Notes under the pieces: generated by a model
What the model was told of the DNA's origin: nothing
What the model saw: only the letters and a program-made list of their open reading frames with translations
The model's database searches: none
Shown: piece by piece, positions 35,501 to 42,943 of the stretch
How positions within the stretch are numbered: the stretch's first letter is position 1
How the letters are laid out: each line of letters opens with the position of its first letter
Assembly (NCBI GenBank): GCA_946405805.1
Contig: CAMJIL010000010.1
Coordinates: 1-62,463 of the forward strand
DNA length: 62,463 nt
Reading direction: 5' to 3'
Origin: an uncultured Prevotellaceae bacterium
GTDB taxonomy: Bacteria > Bacteroidota > Bacteroidia > Bacteroidales > Bacteroidaceae
Program-made: the position numbers and the translations under genes

Positions 35501-35688
35501 CAGAAACATGGTTTAAGATTGACAACTTCAGACTCTACCAGAATGCGCTACCAACTGGTGTGAAGATGGTATATAATAAGGTAAGAGGTAAGAATTCCGA
35601 CGGAACATTCTACGACCTTTCCGGAAAACGCACTAATGCCAAGGCAAAAGGTATCAAAATAAAGCAGGGAAAAAAGTACGCAAACTAA
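32527..35688 (+). CDS. Secreted glycoside hydrolase family 127 (beta-L-arabinofuranosidase-like)
   Basis: 1053 aa with a signal peptide (about 1-22, KAVAQ). The (alpha/alpha)6 barrel spans about residues 25-440. The GH127 zinc-thiolate site is complete: Glu355 and Cys357 in GPESC, and Cys424/Cys425 in MWCCVGTGMENHSK, where Cys424 would be the nucleophile as in HypBA1. C-terminal beta domains follow, including a carbohydrate-binding-like domain at about 840-1000 (NPSFEADG). The tail FYDLSGKRTNAKAKGIKIKQGKK resembles the C-terminal sorting tails of Prevotella secreted enzymes. The substrate is probably an arabinose-containing plant glycan. The 3' end overlaps the convergent HAD gene by 35 bp. 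Confidence 0.9.
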   Translation: MKKITLLAACCMLLPLSQKAVAQSEIYPQHFNLNEVNVTNGPLKVAQDLNFKTLLAYDVDRLLTPYVRQAGLNTGDYANWTTLHPNFENWGSGNFRLDGHVGGHYLTALALAYAACHESETKAQLKARMDYILKVMKDCQDVFNNNTAGLYGYIGGYPSNTLWTDMYAGNMTEFNNARGNVPFYVQHKVIAGLRDAYLYGDGETATTAKAMYIKMCDWAINLVAKFNTTAMQDILNTEYGGVNEVLADAYKITGQAKYLDAAKKYSHTTMINGMQTVSTSFLDNRHANTQVPKYIGFERVAQEDATMTNYATAARNFWTDVTSNRTVCIGGNSMNEWFMAASAANRYVNECNGPESCNSNNMLKLSESLFDATHNSKYADFYEGTMYNHILSTIDPVTGGYVYFTPLRPQAYRIYSKVNQDMWCCVGTGMENHSKYGHFIYTHDGSSTLYVNLFTPSTLENKDFALTQETNFPYEQQTKLTIDKGATYTIAIRKPSWVGEGFAISLNGTPIAVANMTVKNGYCFISNTWKKGDVITINLPMTLRYEQCPNLKEYIAFKYGPILLGAPTTSSNPGDADYEALQHEYAKGERMGHAEDSYTTTKSLATAPLLIGDRAEVLKKITPKGDLTFTIDASREGSTWGNLTLEPYFAIHHCRVMNYWYQATQEEYDNSDWAKAEKAKEELEKRTIDFIRTGEQQSEAGVTSYSAGSTVGTFRDEVYRDAQRDGWIQYILTNHDKAKENVGLVCRFQTADAGRKATIYVEGKLIDTYTIPSSFSTQDGSGFFNKEWAIPQSILLNSDGTPKQTLTFRIQADQGTICPGIYYLRLTKNCKEVDKENLGTDVTSTYIKNPSFEADGNTSNVVKVPVSWALSNTSLTWYGINIKNTWDDNPTDGTHLFGVWNGSSVPVAISQSVTLPQGKYVLSVDMHASNRSNATRLGNQRVFAKDCNGFFKDQCIAGVGDDYPLQTIYVAFTVEDESETMDLGVATSDAPAETWFKIDNFRLYQNALPTGVKMVYNKVRGKNSDGTFYDLSGKRTNAKAKGIKIKQGKKYAN

Positions 35689-36475
35689 GTGCTATCCCGT
35701 CATCGTTATTAGAAGCTGTGGTATAATCTGCCACAGCTTTTATGCTTTCTTCAGCATTTCCCATCGCAACACCGATGCCGGCCTTCTCTAACATAGAGAC
35801 ATCATTATTGCTATCACCAAAAGCTATGACATCCTGCATAGGGATACCAAGATGGGCAGCAAGGTCTTCCAAAGCAGTCCCCTTGTCAATGCCTAACGGC
35901 AGGCACTCTATGAAATAAGGAGTAGAATGACAGATATACATATTTTTGAGGGATGCCTGCATCTGTTCCTCTAAGGCAAGACGAGCCTCCGGAGGCCCTA
36001 CCATAAGGCATTTATGAAGAGGACGAGGGGTATCAGCAACAAAATCCTTAACACCTTGCACCCTCATATTGTTATTTCGAGAAGAGATAGCCACATAGGG
36101 ATTGTCCGGATGTTCCGTATAGATGGTGTCCTCATAATATGTCATCAGGGTAAAACCAAACTCATTCTGAAATGCCTTCAACTTGGGTAGCACCTCTTCT
36201 GAAAGGGTTTTCTCCACCAAAACCTTTGGAGCGCCTTTGCCATCAACAGCAGGAATCTCTATATATCCACCATTATAGCACAGCAGCAATACCTCACCAC
36301 CTATCTCACGTGCCAAGGGACGCATACCGAAAGGAGGACGCCCTGATGCCAAACACAGCTTTACGCCATGCTGCTGAACAGTACGCAGGGCTTCCATAGT
36401 GAGAGGAGTGATTACCTTATCGTCATTTGTCAAAGTGCCATCAAGGTCAAAAGCGAGTAACTTATAATTGAACAT
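35654..36475 (-). CDS. HAD superfamily Cof-type sugar/nucleotide phosphatase
   Basis: 273 aa, cytoplasmic. HAD motif I is FDLDGTL (Asp10, Asp12), motif II SGRPP, motif III a Lys in the GIDKG region, and motif IV GDSNNDVSML. Length and cap type fit the Cof/YidA subfamily, which hydrolyses phosphosugars or nucleotide cofactors; the substrate cannot be assigned. It is convergent with GH127, and the two coding regions overlap at 35654-35688. A -7 match TACTTTTG is seen upstream at 36502-36509 (minus strand). Confidence 0.9.
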   Translation of the reverse strand: MFNYKLLAFDLDGTLTNDDKVITPLTMEALRTVQQHGVKLCLASGRPPFGMRPLAREIGGEVLLLCYNGGYIEIPAVDGKGAPKVLVEKTLSEEVLPKLKAFQNEFGFTLMTYYEDTIYTEHPDNPYVAISSRNNNMRVQGVKDFVADTPRPLHKCLMVGPPEARLALEEQMQASLKNMYICHSTPYFIECLPLGIDKGTALEDLAAHLGIPMQDVIAFGDSNNDVSMLEKAGIGVAMGNAEESIKAVADYTTASNNDDGIALSLRTFFPALF

Positions 36476-36527
36476 TGAACATTAAAAATTTTAAACTGCT
36501 GCAAAAGTACTATTTTTTTCAATTATA

Positions 36528-36559
36528 TTTGTCATTTCACTCGTTTTTTCGTAACTTTG
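36528..36559 (+). promoter_or_regulatory. Promoter overlapping the start of the outer-membrane barrel gene
   Basis: -33 TTTG (36528-36531), 20-bp spacer, -7 TAACTTTG (36552-36559). The predicted transcription start (about 36566) is only a few bases from the most likely start codon, so the mRNA may be leaderless. Confidence 0.65.
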
Positions 36560-36568
36560 TGCCCAATT

Positions 36569-38302
36569 TTGAAAGAAAGCGCAAAAATATTATTACTATT
36601 TGTCTTCATCTTCCTTTGTAACATCATAGCAAAGGCAGATGACGAAATCTTTTCCTATGACGGCGATCACTACATCATCAACGTAGAGGCGCTGCATCCT
36701 GACAGCGAGATGACACTGATGGATGTACTGCTGGTATGTCCTGATTTCATTACTACTGACGGCAGGAATCTTGTCGGCAAATATGAATTGTGCGTAGATA
36801 ATGTAGCACACAATATGGACGTTGAGACTTTTTTTCAAAATGTCAAGGCATCCGAATTGAAGGAAGTGCATGTATATAACTTTGGTTCTGTCTCACAGGG
36901 AAGCAATGGACTGTATGGAGTTGTTGATGTTTTTTATAAAACGCCAACATCACCCGGTACCAGCGGAAAAGTGGCAGTGGAAGGCAGCACATATGGAAAT
37001 GGAAAGCTATATGCCGACGTAACGACAAGCAACAAAAATGTTGAAATAAAGGGGTATGCCCTTACCAGTCTGAAATATGGTAAGGCATCTACAGACGACA
37101 TTGATTACTTCCGCTCCAGACGAGCTGTTGAGAATGCACACCTTAGCCTAAAATGGGACATCAGCCCTAAAGACAACCTGATGATAAAGGCATATCAGCA
37201 GTTTTATGACTACAAGGAACGCTTCCACAGTATTGAAGATGACGAGAATCGCACAATTCCCATACTTGAACGATATGTAGATTTCGTAGCAAAATATAGC
37301 AGGATCCTCAATGATAATGGAGCAGAATTTTGTGCAGAGGCTTGTGGAGATTACCTAAACCTGCACGAGGGAGAACTGAAGATTCGTGATACATACCCAT
37401 ATTTTTATGCAGAATTCAGTTCCCCACTTTTTACTGAAGACCTGCAAATAATGGTCGGATGGGAAATAGACTACGATAATTACTGGGTAATAGACTATAA
37501 TCGCCAGCAGTATTTGGAGAATCAGTTTTACATGCAACTTAACTACTCCCACGGGCCGTGGAACATTACCATAGGTGACAGATTCAATCACTTTAATCAC
37601 TGGAGTCACTCATTCAACCCAGTCGATGAAGAGTTCCGCACCTCTAACTCAAAAAACCTCAACTGCTTTCAAGCCAGTGTAGGATATAAAGTCAACAGGC
37701 ACTTGATACAGGGTTCGGTCAGCCACGACTTCTATCTTCCTACTGCTGATGAGATATATCTTGACATCTCTGCTTTGGAAAGAAGAAAATTCTACCCAAA
37801 GACTAACACCATCTGGAACACTGAAGCCATGTACACTTACCAGCATAAGAACATCATGTCTTCATCCAGTGTGTACTATTCATGGATGGATGACACATTT
37901 CTTCCAAAGGAGCAAAAGGTCGGTTTCCGCACATCACTGACATGGAGGACAGGAATTCTTAGGTTAACAGCAGGGGCGGATTACTATCATATAAAGACAG
38001 AACTTGGCGGGTTAGATACAAACATACACAACAACTGCCTCAACCTGAAATTAGCCCCCACCCTATTGCTGGGACATGGATTTAGGGTTTCATCCGTTTT
38101 GCTTTACAACAATAGGCAGTCATTATCTCTCCTCCCATCACACCTCTATGCATCAGTCAAAGTAAACAAGGACTTCGGAAAGCATCTTAATGTATATGCT
38201 GACTTCCGAGATATTGCCGGAATGCCTTCGTTTCCTATCTTAAACCTGCAAGAGAATTTTTACAATCGTGCACTCACCATGGGTATGACATATAGATTTT
38301 GA
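36569..38302 (+). CDS. TonB-dependent-receptor-like outer-membrane barrel protein
   Basis: About 577 aa. From a TTG at 36569-36571 the protein begins KESAKILLLFVFIFLCNIIAKA, a good signal peptide. A further upstream in-frame TTG (36557) lies within the -7 promoter box and is unlikely. Residues about 30-140 resemble a small plug domain (DVLLVCPDFITTDGRNL, ELKEVHVYNFGS, GLYGVVDVFYK); the rest is a series of amphipathic strands ending in MTYRF with the C-terminal Phe expected for BamA-mediated insertion. It is shorter than a full TonB-dependent receptor and has no SusD partner. The ligand is unknown. Confidence 0.75.
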   Translation: MKESAKILLLFVFIFLCNIIAKADDEIFSYDGDHYIINVEALHPDSEMTLMDVLLVCPDFITTDGRNLVGKYELCVDNVAHNMDVETFFQNVKASELKEVHVYNFGSVSQGSNGLYGVVDVFYKTPTSPGTSGKVAVEGSTYGNGKLYADVTTSNKNVEIKGYALTSLKYGKASTDDIDYFRSRRAVENAHLSLKWDISPKDNLMIKAYQQFYDYKERFHSIEDDENRTIPILERYVDFVAKYSRILNDNGAEFCAEACGDYLNLHEGELKIRDTYPYFYAEFSSPLFTEDLQIMVGWEIDYDNYWVIDYNRQQYLENQFYMQLNYSHGPWNITIGDRFNHFNHWSHSFNPVDEEFRTSNSKNLNCFQASVGYKVNRHLIQGSVSHDFYLPTADEIYLDISALERRKFYPKTNTIWNTEAMYTYQHKNIMSSSSVYYSWMDDTFLPKEQKVGFRTSLTWRTGILRLTAGADYYHIKTELGGLDTNIHNNCLNLKLAPTLLLGHGFRVSSVLLYNNRQSLSLLPSHLYASVKVNKDFGKHLNVYADFRDIAGMPSFPILNLQENFYNRALTMGMTYRF

Positions 38303-38332
38303 TATTTGAAAATTTACCACAACAAACGCATT

Positions 38333-38926
38333 ATGACTATCAATCAACTTCTCCGCTCATCATTTCTTGCTGGTGTCTGCATCGGCATTGCGGGCTTTGG
38401 CTATCTGGCTTCTAAGGATATAATAGGAGCAGTACTCTTTGCCTTCGGACTTCTCACAGTTGTTCACTATGCCTTGAAGCTATACACCGGCACAGCCGGA
38501 TTTATTGTAAAGGGTGAGGTAGGACAGCTTTTTCTTATCCTCTTGGGCAATCTGTTGGGCTGTCTGTTTGTAGCACTCATTGCACGCTGTTCCCCTATGC
38601 CACTGCAAGAAACGGCACAAGCTATTCTGTCTGGACGACTGGCAACAGGTCCACTGAAAGGAGGAGTCCTGGCTATAGGATGTGGATTTATAATGACAAC
38701 AGCAGTTACATTTGGAAGAAAACAGCAAAACCTACCACTGCTATTCGGAGTACCACTCTTCATTACCTGTGGTTTTCCACACTGTGTAGCAGATGCTTTC
38801 TACTATATGTGTGTACCGGTAGAATACCTATCGGAACATGCTGTAGAGGTGCTAATATTCTATGTCAGCATCGTCATAGGCAACTTTATCGGGTGTAACC
38901 TGTATAGGGCAACGGTTAAAGGTTAA
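38333..38926 (+). CDS. Formate/nitrite transporter (FNT) family channel
   Basis: 197 aa, integral membrane. The ATG at 38333 is preferred over an upstream in-frame TTG. Five to six hydrophobic segments are visible, with small-residue-rich repeats GNLLGCLFVALI and GNFIGCNLY and a central PHCVADAFYYM segment where FNT proteins carry the pore His. It is shorter than classic FocA/NirC (about 270 aa). It should move small monovalent anions such as formate or nitrite; the substrate is unassigned. Its last codons and stop (38924-38926) lie in a long heptamer array. Confidence 0.75.
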   Translation: MTINQLLRSSFLAGVCIGIAGFGYLASKDIIGAVLFAFGLLTVVHYALKLYTGTAGFIVKGEVGQLFLILLGNLLGCLFVALIARCSPMPLQETAQAILSGRLATGPLKGGVLAIGCGFIMTTAVTFGRKQQNLPLLFGVPLFITCGFPHCVADAFYYMCVPVEYLSEHAVEVLIFYVSIVIGNFIGCNLYRATVKG

Positions 38927-39130
38927 GGGTTAAGGGTTAAAGGTTAAAGGTTAAAGGTTAAGGGTTAAGGGTTAGAGGTTAAGGGTTAAAGGTTAAGGGT
39001 TAAGGGTTAAAGGTTAAGGGTTAAGGGTTAAAGGTTAAGGGTTAAAGGTTAAGGGTTAAGGGTTAAGGGTTAGAGGTTAAGGGTTAAGGATTAGAGGTTA
39101 GAGGTTAAAGGTTAAAGGTTAAAGGTTAAA
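38914..39130 (+). repeat. 31 tandem copies of a 7-bp repeat (GGTTAAR)
   Basis: Period-7 units run without a break from 38914 to 39130: GGTTAAA, GGTTAAG or GGTTAGA, with one GATTAGA. The stop codon of the FNT gene is in the second unit. No spacers are present, so this is a simple minisatellite and not a CRISPR array. Confidence 0.97.
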
Positions 39131-39141
39131 GATAAAAAATT

Positions 39142-39173
39142 GAGGATGGGGAAAGCCCCATCCTCTTTCTTTT
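39142..39173 (+). terminator. Intrinsic terminator after the FNT gene and heptamer array
   Basis: Ten-bp stem GAGGATGGGG / CCCCATCCTC with loop AAAG, followed by a T-rich run. It could also serve the convergent minus-strand gene ending at 39214. Confidence 0.85.
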
Positions 39174-39213
39174 TACCCAAAAGGATTATACCCGAAATAA
39201 AACCTACTATATT

Positions 39214-39696
39214 CTACTTTTTGTTATCCTTTTTATTTTTCTTATTATCTTTACTTTTTTCTTTGTCGTTATCTTTTTTGTCTTTCCAATCAGCAGCCTT
39301 GAATCCTACACCTGGACGCTGTCCACGGAAGCCATGATGCATCATAGGAGTACGACGCTTTGACCACTGACCCATTCTACGTCCATTCATTCTCTTGTGC
39401 ATAGCACGATGCTGCTTCATGTACACCTGAGCCTCAAGATACTGGATATATTTCTCATCACCAAGGGTCTGACGGAGTTCCTTGCGGAAATTCTCGTGAT
39501 ACTTCTTCCTCAACTCTATAACAGTCTTCATTGTTGCTGAGTCGATACCACACTTTTGCTGACAGCAGTTATCCTTGCAGCATTTATCCTTGCAGCATTC
39601 CATCTTTCCACACTCTTGATTCTTCTGTGGCTGAGGCTGTGCCGATGCCACCATACTCATTGTAAAGCAAACAAATGCAATAATAGTCTTTTTCAT
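39214..39696 (-). CDS. Small secreted Cys-rich protein with basic tail
   Basis: 160 aa from the ATG at 39694-39696 (an upstream GTG would add nine residues). Signal peptide ends MVASAQ. A dense Cys cluster follows within CGKMECCKDKCCKDNCCQQKCG (nine Cys in 22 residues), suggesting metal binding or disulfide packing. Then comes a helical part (ELRKKYHENFRKELRQTL) reminiscent of small periplasmic metal-stress proteins, and a highly charged Lys/Asp tail. The function is not recognised; periplasmic metal handling is a guess. It is convergent with the FNT gene. Confidence 0.75.
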   Translation of the reverse strand: MKKTIIAFVCFTMSMVASAQPQPQKNQECGKMECCKDKCCKDNCCQQKCGIDSATMKTVIELRKKYHENFRKELRQTLGDEKYIQYLEAQVYMKQHRAMHKRMNGRRMGQWSKRRTPMMHHGFRGQRPGVGFKAADWKDKKDNDKEKSKDNKKNKKDNKK

Positions 39697-39811
39697 TTTT
39701 ACCTTATTTTTTATTGAACTCACTTATGTGACGTAGTAAATGTAAAAAAGGTTTATTCGGGAATTTCCTATCAAGGGTAGGCGTTTTCCCCAAAGGAGTA
39801 GGAAAAAATAC

Positions 39812-39842
39812 TTTCGAATTCCTAATTCTTGCCGTATCTTTG
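39812..39842 (+). promoter_or_regulatory. Promoter of the His/Pro-rich secreted protein gene
   Basis: A -33-like TTTC (39812-39815), 19-bp spacer and -7 TATCTTTG (39835-39842). The roughly 145-nt leader contains a hairpin (CAAAG..CTTTG, about 39883-39908) and a possible 18-codon upstream ORF (39847-39903). Confidence 0.5.
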
Positions 39843-39994
39843 CACCATGAAACAATTCATGCTGCGAAGTTGCTCACGCTCGACAAAGTTCAAACAAGCT
39901 TGACTTTGTACTCGCTTAACCGCAACATTGCACTCAGAAAAAGAAGTAACGTAAAAGTTAAACCATATTAATTATTATAGAAAGGAGAAAAGTT

Positions 39995-40429
39995 ATGAAA
40001 AAGATGTTATTTAGCCTCATCGTTATCTCAATTTTAGGTACAGGCACAGCTTTAGCACAGCATCGTAGCAGTCACAGCGTACGGGGTGGTCATCGCGAAG
40101 TCGTTCGCACAGAGGCATGCAGAAATTATGGCGGAGGTCATCACAGCACATATGTAAGGGAATATAACTATGGTCACAGGGGGCCTGTACACCCTACGTA
40201 TGTACATCATCGCTCCTACAGGCCTATTCACCATTGCCCTCCTCCACGTCCTGTTTACCGAGAGAGGGTAATCGTTACACCTGCCCCAGTAACTTATTCT
40301 TATCCCTGTCCTCCTCCACCAGCACCTGTAGTTGTTGTTGAGCCAACACCAGTTCCAGCTGCCATTTCAATAGGAGCACTGGCAGGAGCTCTCATCGGTG
40401 GTACCATCGCCGCAGCAGCATGCAGATAA
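39995..40429 (+). CDS. Small secreted His/Pro-rich protein with Gly-zipper C-terminus
   Basis: 144 aa. Signal peptide ends ALAQ at about residue 22. The mature part is rich in His, Arg and Tyr (residues 23-80), then Pro-rich (PPPRPVYRERVIVTPAPV), and ends in a hydrophobic glycine-zipper-like segment (ISIGALAGALIGGTIAAAA) that could insert in a membrane. Clusters of His suggest metal binding. No family was recognised. An A/G-rich leader with GAAAGGAGAAAAG precedes the ATG. Confidence 0.75.
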   Translation: MKKMLFSLIVISILGTGTALAQHRSSHSVRGGHREVVRTEACRNYGGGHHSTYVREYNYGHRGPVHPTYVHHRSYRPIHHCPPPRPVYRERVIVTPAPVTYSYPCPPPPAPVVVVEPTPVPAAISIGALAGALIGGTIAAAACR

Positions 40430-40455
40430 TTTTCTTCAAAAAAACGTAATTTGAG

Positions 40456-40488
40456 GTTTCGCAAGTGTTTTTCACCTGCGAAACTTTT
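40456..40488 (+). terminator. Intrinsic terminator after the His/Pro-rich gene
   Basis: Stem GTTTCGCAAGTG / CACCTGCGAAAC (one mismatch) with a T5 loop, followed by TTTTACTTT. Confidence 0.8.
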
Positions 40489-40558
40489 ACTTTATGTGAC
40501 ATTTTATGAATAAAATAGCACAAAACAAACATCAGATTTGTTTTTTTTTTGCAAAAAA

Positions 40559-40589
40559 TTTGCATTTTAAGAAAAAAACACTAATTTTG
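40559..40589 (+). promoter_or_regulatory. Promoter of the Ig-like surface protein operon
   Basis: -33 TTTG (40559-40562), 19-bp spacer, -7 TAATTTTG (40582-40589), about 45 bp before the ATG. Confidence 0.75.
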
Positions 40590-40634
40590 CACCCAAACAA
40601 ACCTATATTAAAAACTTATACAATATAATCCATT

Positions 40635-42077
40635 ATGAGAAAGAACATTTTCTCTTTACCAATTTTGCTGTTTTTTTGCATATTCAGCAGTTCGATTTAT
40701 GCTCAAACAGATTTAACAGGTGCCACTGTGACGCTGTCGTCAACAGAATACGAATATGATGGCACAGCAAAGGAGCCTACAGTTTCTGGTGTCAGAAAGG
40801 GAACAAAGAGATACAATAATCTTAAAGCAGGTACGGACTACGATATTACTTACGAAAACAATGTCCATGCTGGTATAGCCATTGCTACCCTGACTTTTAA
40901 AGGTGATTACACTGGCGTAGCCACCAAGGATTTTAATATCAATCCAAAAGATTTGAGTAAGGAGGTAACACTTGAATTGGATGCGTATGAATATAATTAC
41001 GATGGCACAGCAAAGGAGCCTACAGCTTCTGAGTTGTATTATGGTGAAATAAAATTAATAAGTGGTGTTGATTATGATCTTACTTACAATAACAACATCA
41101 ATCCAGGAACGGCAACTGCCAAAGCTTCTTTCAAGGGAGATTATTCAGGTGCTGCGACAAAGGATTTTAAGATTATTGACAGTGGAATCGTGCCTCCTTC
41201 TTCACTTACGGTGAACTATTATGACGGAAGTATGTCAACCCCAGAGGTAGAGACAGAAATGACCTACAATGAATTCCTGGCATTGCTAGAGAATTTCCCT
41301 AATGCTATTGCTATCGCGCCACAGGGCTTTGACGTATGGCCTTTGGACAAAAAACACATCGTTGTAAGGGGCGAAAACGAATGGAGCCACAAATGTAACA
41401 GTTTTACTTTGACAGACAAAGTGGATTTCTATTCTTCTGTTTCTTTTACAGCAAAGACATTCTCTTATACCCGTGACCTTGTTGAAGGGTATAATACCGT
41501 TTGTCTTCCTGTTGGACTCGGTGAACTAGATATCCCTGCAGAAGCTGGAATATACTTGTATCTTGCTACATCAGAAAGCCAAAATCAAATTTATTTCCTG
41601 AAATTCCAGGAAGTTAGTCCTGGCTATGCATGGCTGATGAAAACTCAAAAGGCTTGCACATGGAATTTGGTTCTATCCGATACAAGAATAGAAAAGACTG
41701 CTTCGGAATCAACTTGGAGTAGTGTTGGTGGTTTGGATTTTGTCGGTTATATGTCTGGCACATACGCACTTACATCAAAATACAAATACGATGAAGAGCA
41801 CCCTTACTATGGTTTACGCAATTCCGACAACATGTTTGCACCTTTGGCAAATACATTGTCACCTTTCCGTGCTTGTATTTCGATTCGTGACATTGTCACC
41901 TCGGAAGCCAGATCATTTGGAATATCTACTGTTGGCTCTATAACAGAAATAGATAATGTAAAGACACAAACAGAAAATAAGAAAATACAGCATAACGGTA
42001 AATTTGTTAAGGACGGAAAGATTGTTATCTTCAAGAATGGTAAGACATACAATATTTCCGGCGCAGAAATGAAATAA
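40635..42077 (+). CDS. Secreted protein with two YDG-type Ig-like repeats
   Basis: 480 aa with a signal peptide ending IYAQ. Two similar bacterial Ig-like repeats follow at about 32-105 and 112-182; both contain YDGTAKEPT, a (D/N)YD(I/L)TY(E/N)NN strand and ATKDF. The remainder (about 195-440) is typical of Prevotella surface proteins (VEGYNTVCLPVGLGEL). The tail GKFVKDGKIVIFKNGKTYN resembles C-terminal sorting or anchoring tails seen in this group. It is probably displayed at the surface; the ligand is unknown. The gene is 26 bp upstream of a lipoprotein gene and probably cotranscribed with it. Confidence 0.8.
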   Translation: MRKNIFSLPILLFFCIFSSSIYAQTDLTGATVTLSSTEYEYDGTAKEPTVSGVRKGTKRYNNLKAGTDYDITYENNVHAGIAIATLTFKGDYTGVATKDFNINPKDLSKEVTLELDAYEYNYDGTAKEPTASELYYGEIKLISGVDYDLTYNNNINPGTATAKASFKGDYSGAATKDFKIIDSGIVPPSSLTVNYYDGSMSTPEVETEMTYNEFLALLENFPNAIAIAPQGFDVWPLDKKHIVVRGENEWSHKCNSFTLTDKVDFYSSVSFTAKTFSYTRDLVEGYNTVCLPVGLGELDIPAEAGIYLYLATSESQNQIYFLKFQEVSPGYAWLMKTQKACTWNLVLSDTRIEKTASESTWSSVGGLDFVGYMSGTYALTSKYKYDEEHPYYGLRNSDNMFAPLANTLSPFRACISIRDIVTSEARSFGISTVGSITEIDNVKTQTENKKIQHNGKFVKDGKIVIFKNGKTYNISGAEMK

Positions 42078-42103
42078 AACAAAAGGTTAAGGAGAAACAA
42101 AAT

Positions 42104-42886
42104 ATGAAAAATATATTTCCATTTGTCTGCACAGCCCTAATAGCTGTTGGATTTGTAACCAGTTGTGGTAGCGATGATGATTCCGCCACAAACATCAGCG
42201 AAACCACATCATATGATGCACGACACAATATTGTAAATTCCAACAAACTGGAGGAAAATGGCTTAATAACCTTCAGCCAAGACCTTACTTCTGCCACAGC
42301 AAGGTTTGCTGCTAATAATTCAGAAAACATGAGATTAGCAATGGTACTTGCTGGTACTAATGGTAAGAAAATTGCAGAGTATCCTGCACTCTTTTCTGAG
42401 ATAGATAAGATGTATCATGTTAACCTCACAAACCTTTCCCCAGGAAACATATATTTCTACCACATTGTAGCTTACGATGCTGATGGCAATTATGTAAGCC
42501 GTGCCAACGAAGGTTCGTTCACATTACCACAGTTGGATGGACCGGCAGCCCTTACAGGCCTCGTTGCACATGCACCAACAGACATTGCATTTGCATATAA
42601 TTCAGGAGGCACGTTATATGGAGAACCTACAGGATATATCACGGGCGATGCCATCACCCCAGCTGTTGAGTATTCTACTAATGGTGGAGAAGAGTGGAAA
42701 AGTGCCACGAATTATGGTATCATAGAATATCTCCCTATAGGAAAAGTCCTCGTACGTATAGCAGCAACAACATCAAGGATGGCAGGAGCATCTGTAGAAC
42801 TCACGATACCTGGCAATACAGACATAAACGGTGAAGGCGGCTACTCAGAAGGTGAGAATGCAAGACAAGCCTCTCTAACCAAATAA
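42104..42886 (+). CDS. Lipoprotein with Fn3-like domain
   Basis: 260 aa. The lipobox ends at Cys21 (FVTSC), followed by an acidic GSDDD stretch that in Bacteroidetes favours surface exposure. Residues about 55-145 look like a fibronectin type III fold (SATARFAANNSENMRLAMV, LTNLSPGNIYFYHIVAYDADGN). The C-terminal part (SVELTIPGNTDI) is short and strand-rich. Its position after the Ig-like protein suggests a surface partner pair. The function is not recognised. Confidence 0.75.
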   Translation: MKNIFPFVCTALIAVGFVTSCGSDDDSATNISETTSYDARHNIVNSNKLEENGLITFSQDLTSATARFAANNSENMRLAMVLAGTNGKKIAEYPALFSEIDKMYHVNLTNLSPGNIYFYHIVAYDADGNYVSRANEGSFTLPQLDGPAALTGLVAHAPTDIAFAYNSGGTLYGEPTGYITGDAITPAVEYSTNGGEEWKSATNYGIIEYLPIGKVLVRIAATTSRMAGASVELTIPGNTDINGEGGYSEGENARQASLTK

Positions 42887-42910
42887 AAGTACAAATAGCA
42901 TATTCAAAAT

Positions 42911-42940
42911 CCCCAACTGACACAACGGTTGGGGATTTTT
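42911..42940. terminator. Bidirectional intrinsic terminator
   Basis: Stem CCCCAAC / GTTGGGG with a 10-nt loop, followed by ATTTTT on the plus strand and by ATTTTGA on the minus strand. It separates the convergent lipoprotein and HhH/beta-barrel genes. Confidence 0.8.
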
Positions 42941-42943
42941 ACA

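Noticed and set aside
29549..35688. Complete polysaccharide utilisation locus
   Set aside because: Two glycosidases are present but no SusC/SusD pair, sensor or sugar kinase. The small barrel protein at 36569 lacks a SusD partner.
38914..39130. CRISPR array or telomere-like repeat
   Set aside because: Units are only 7 bp and contiguous with no spacers, and the tract is internal and starts within a coding region.
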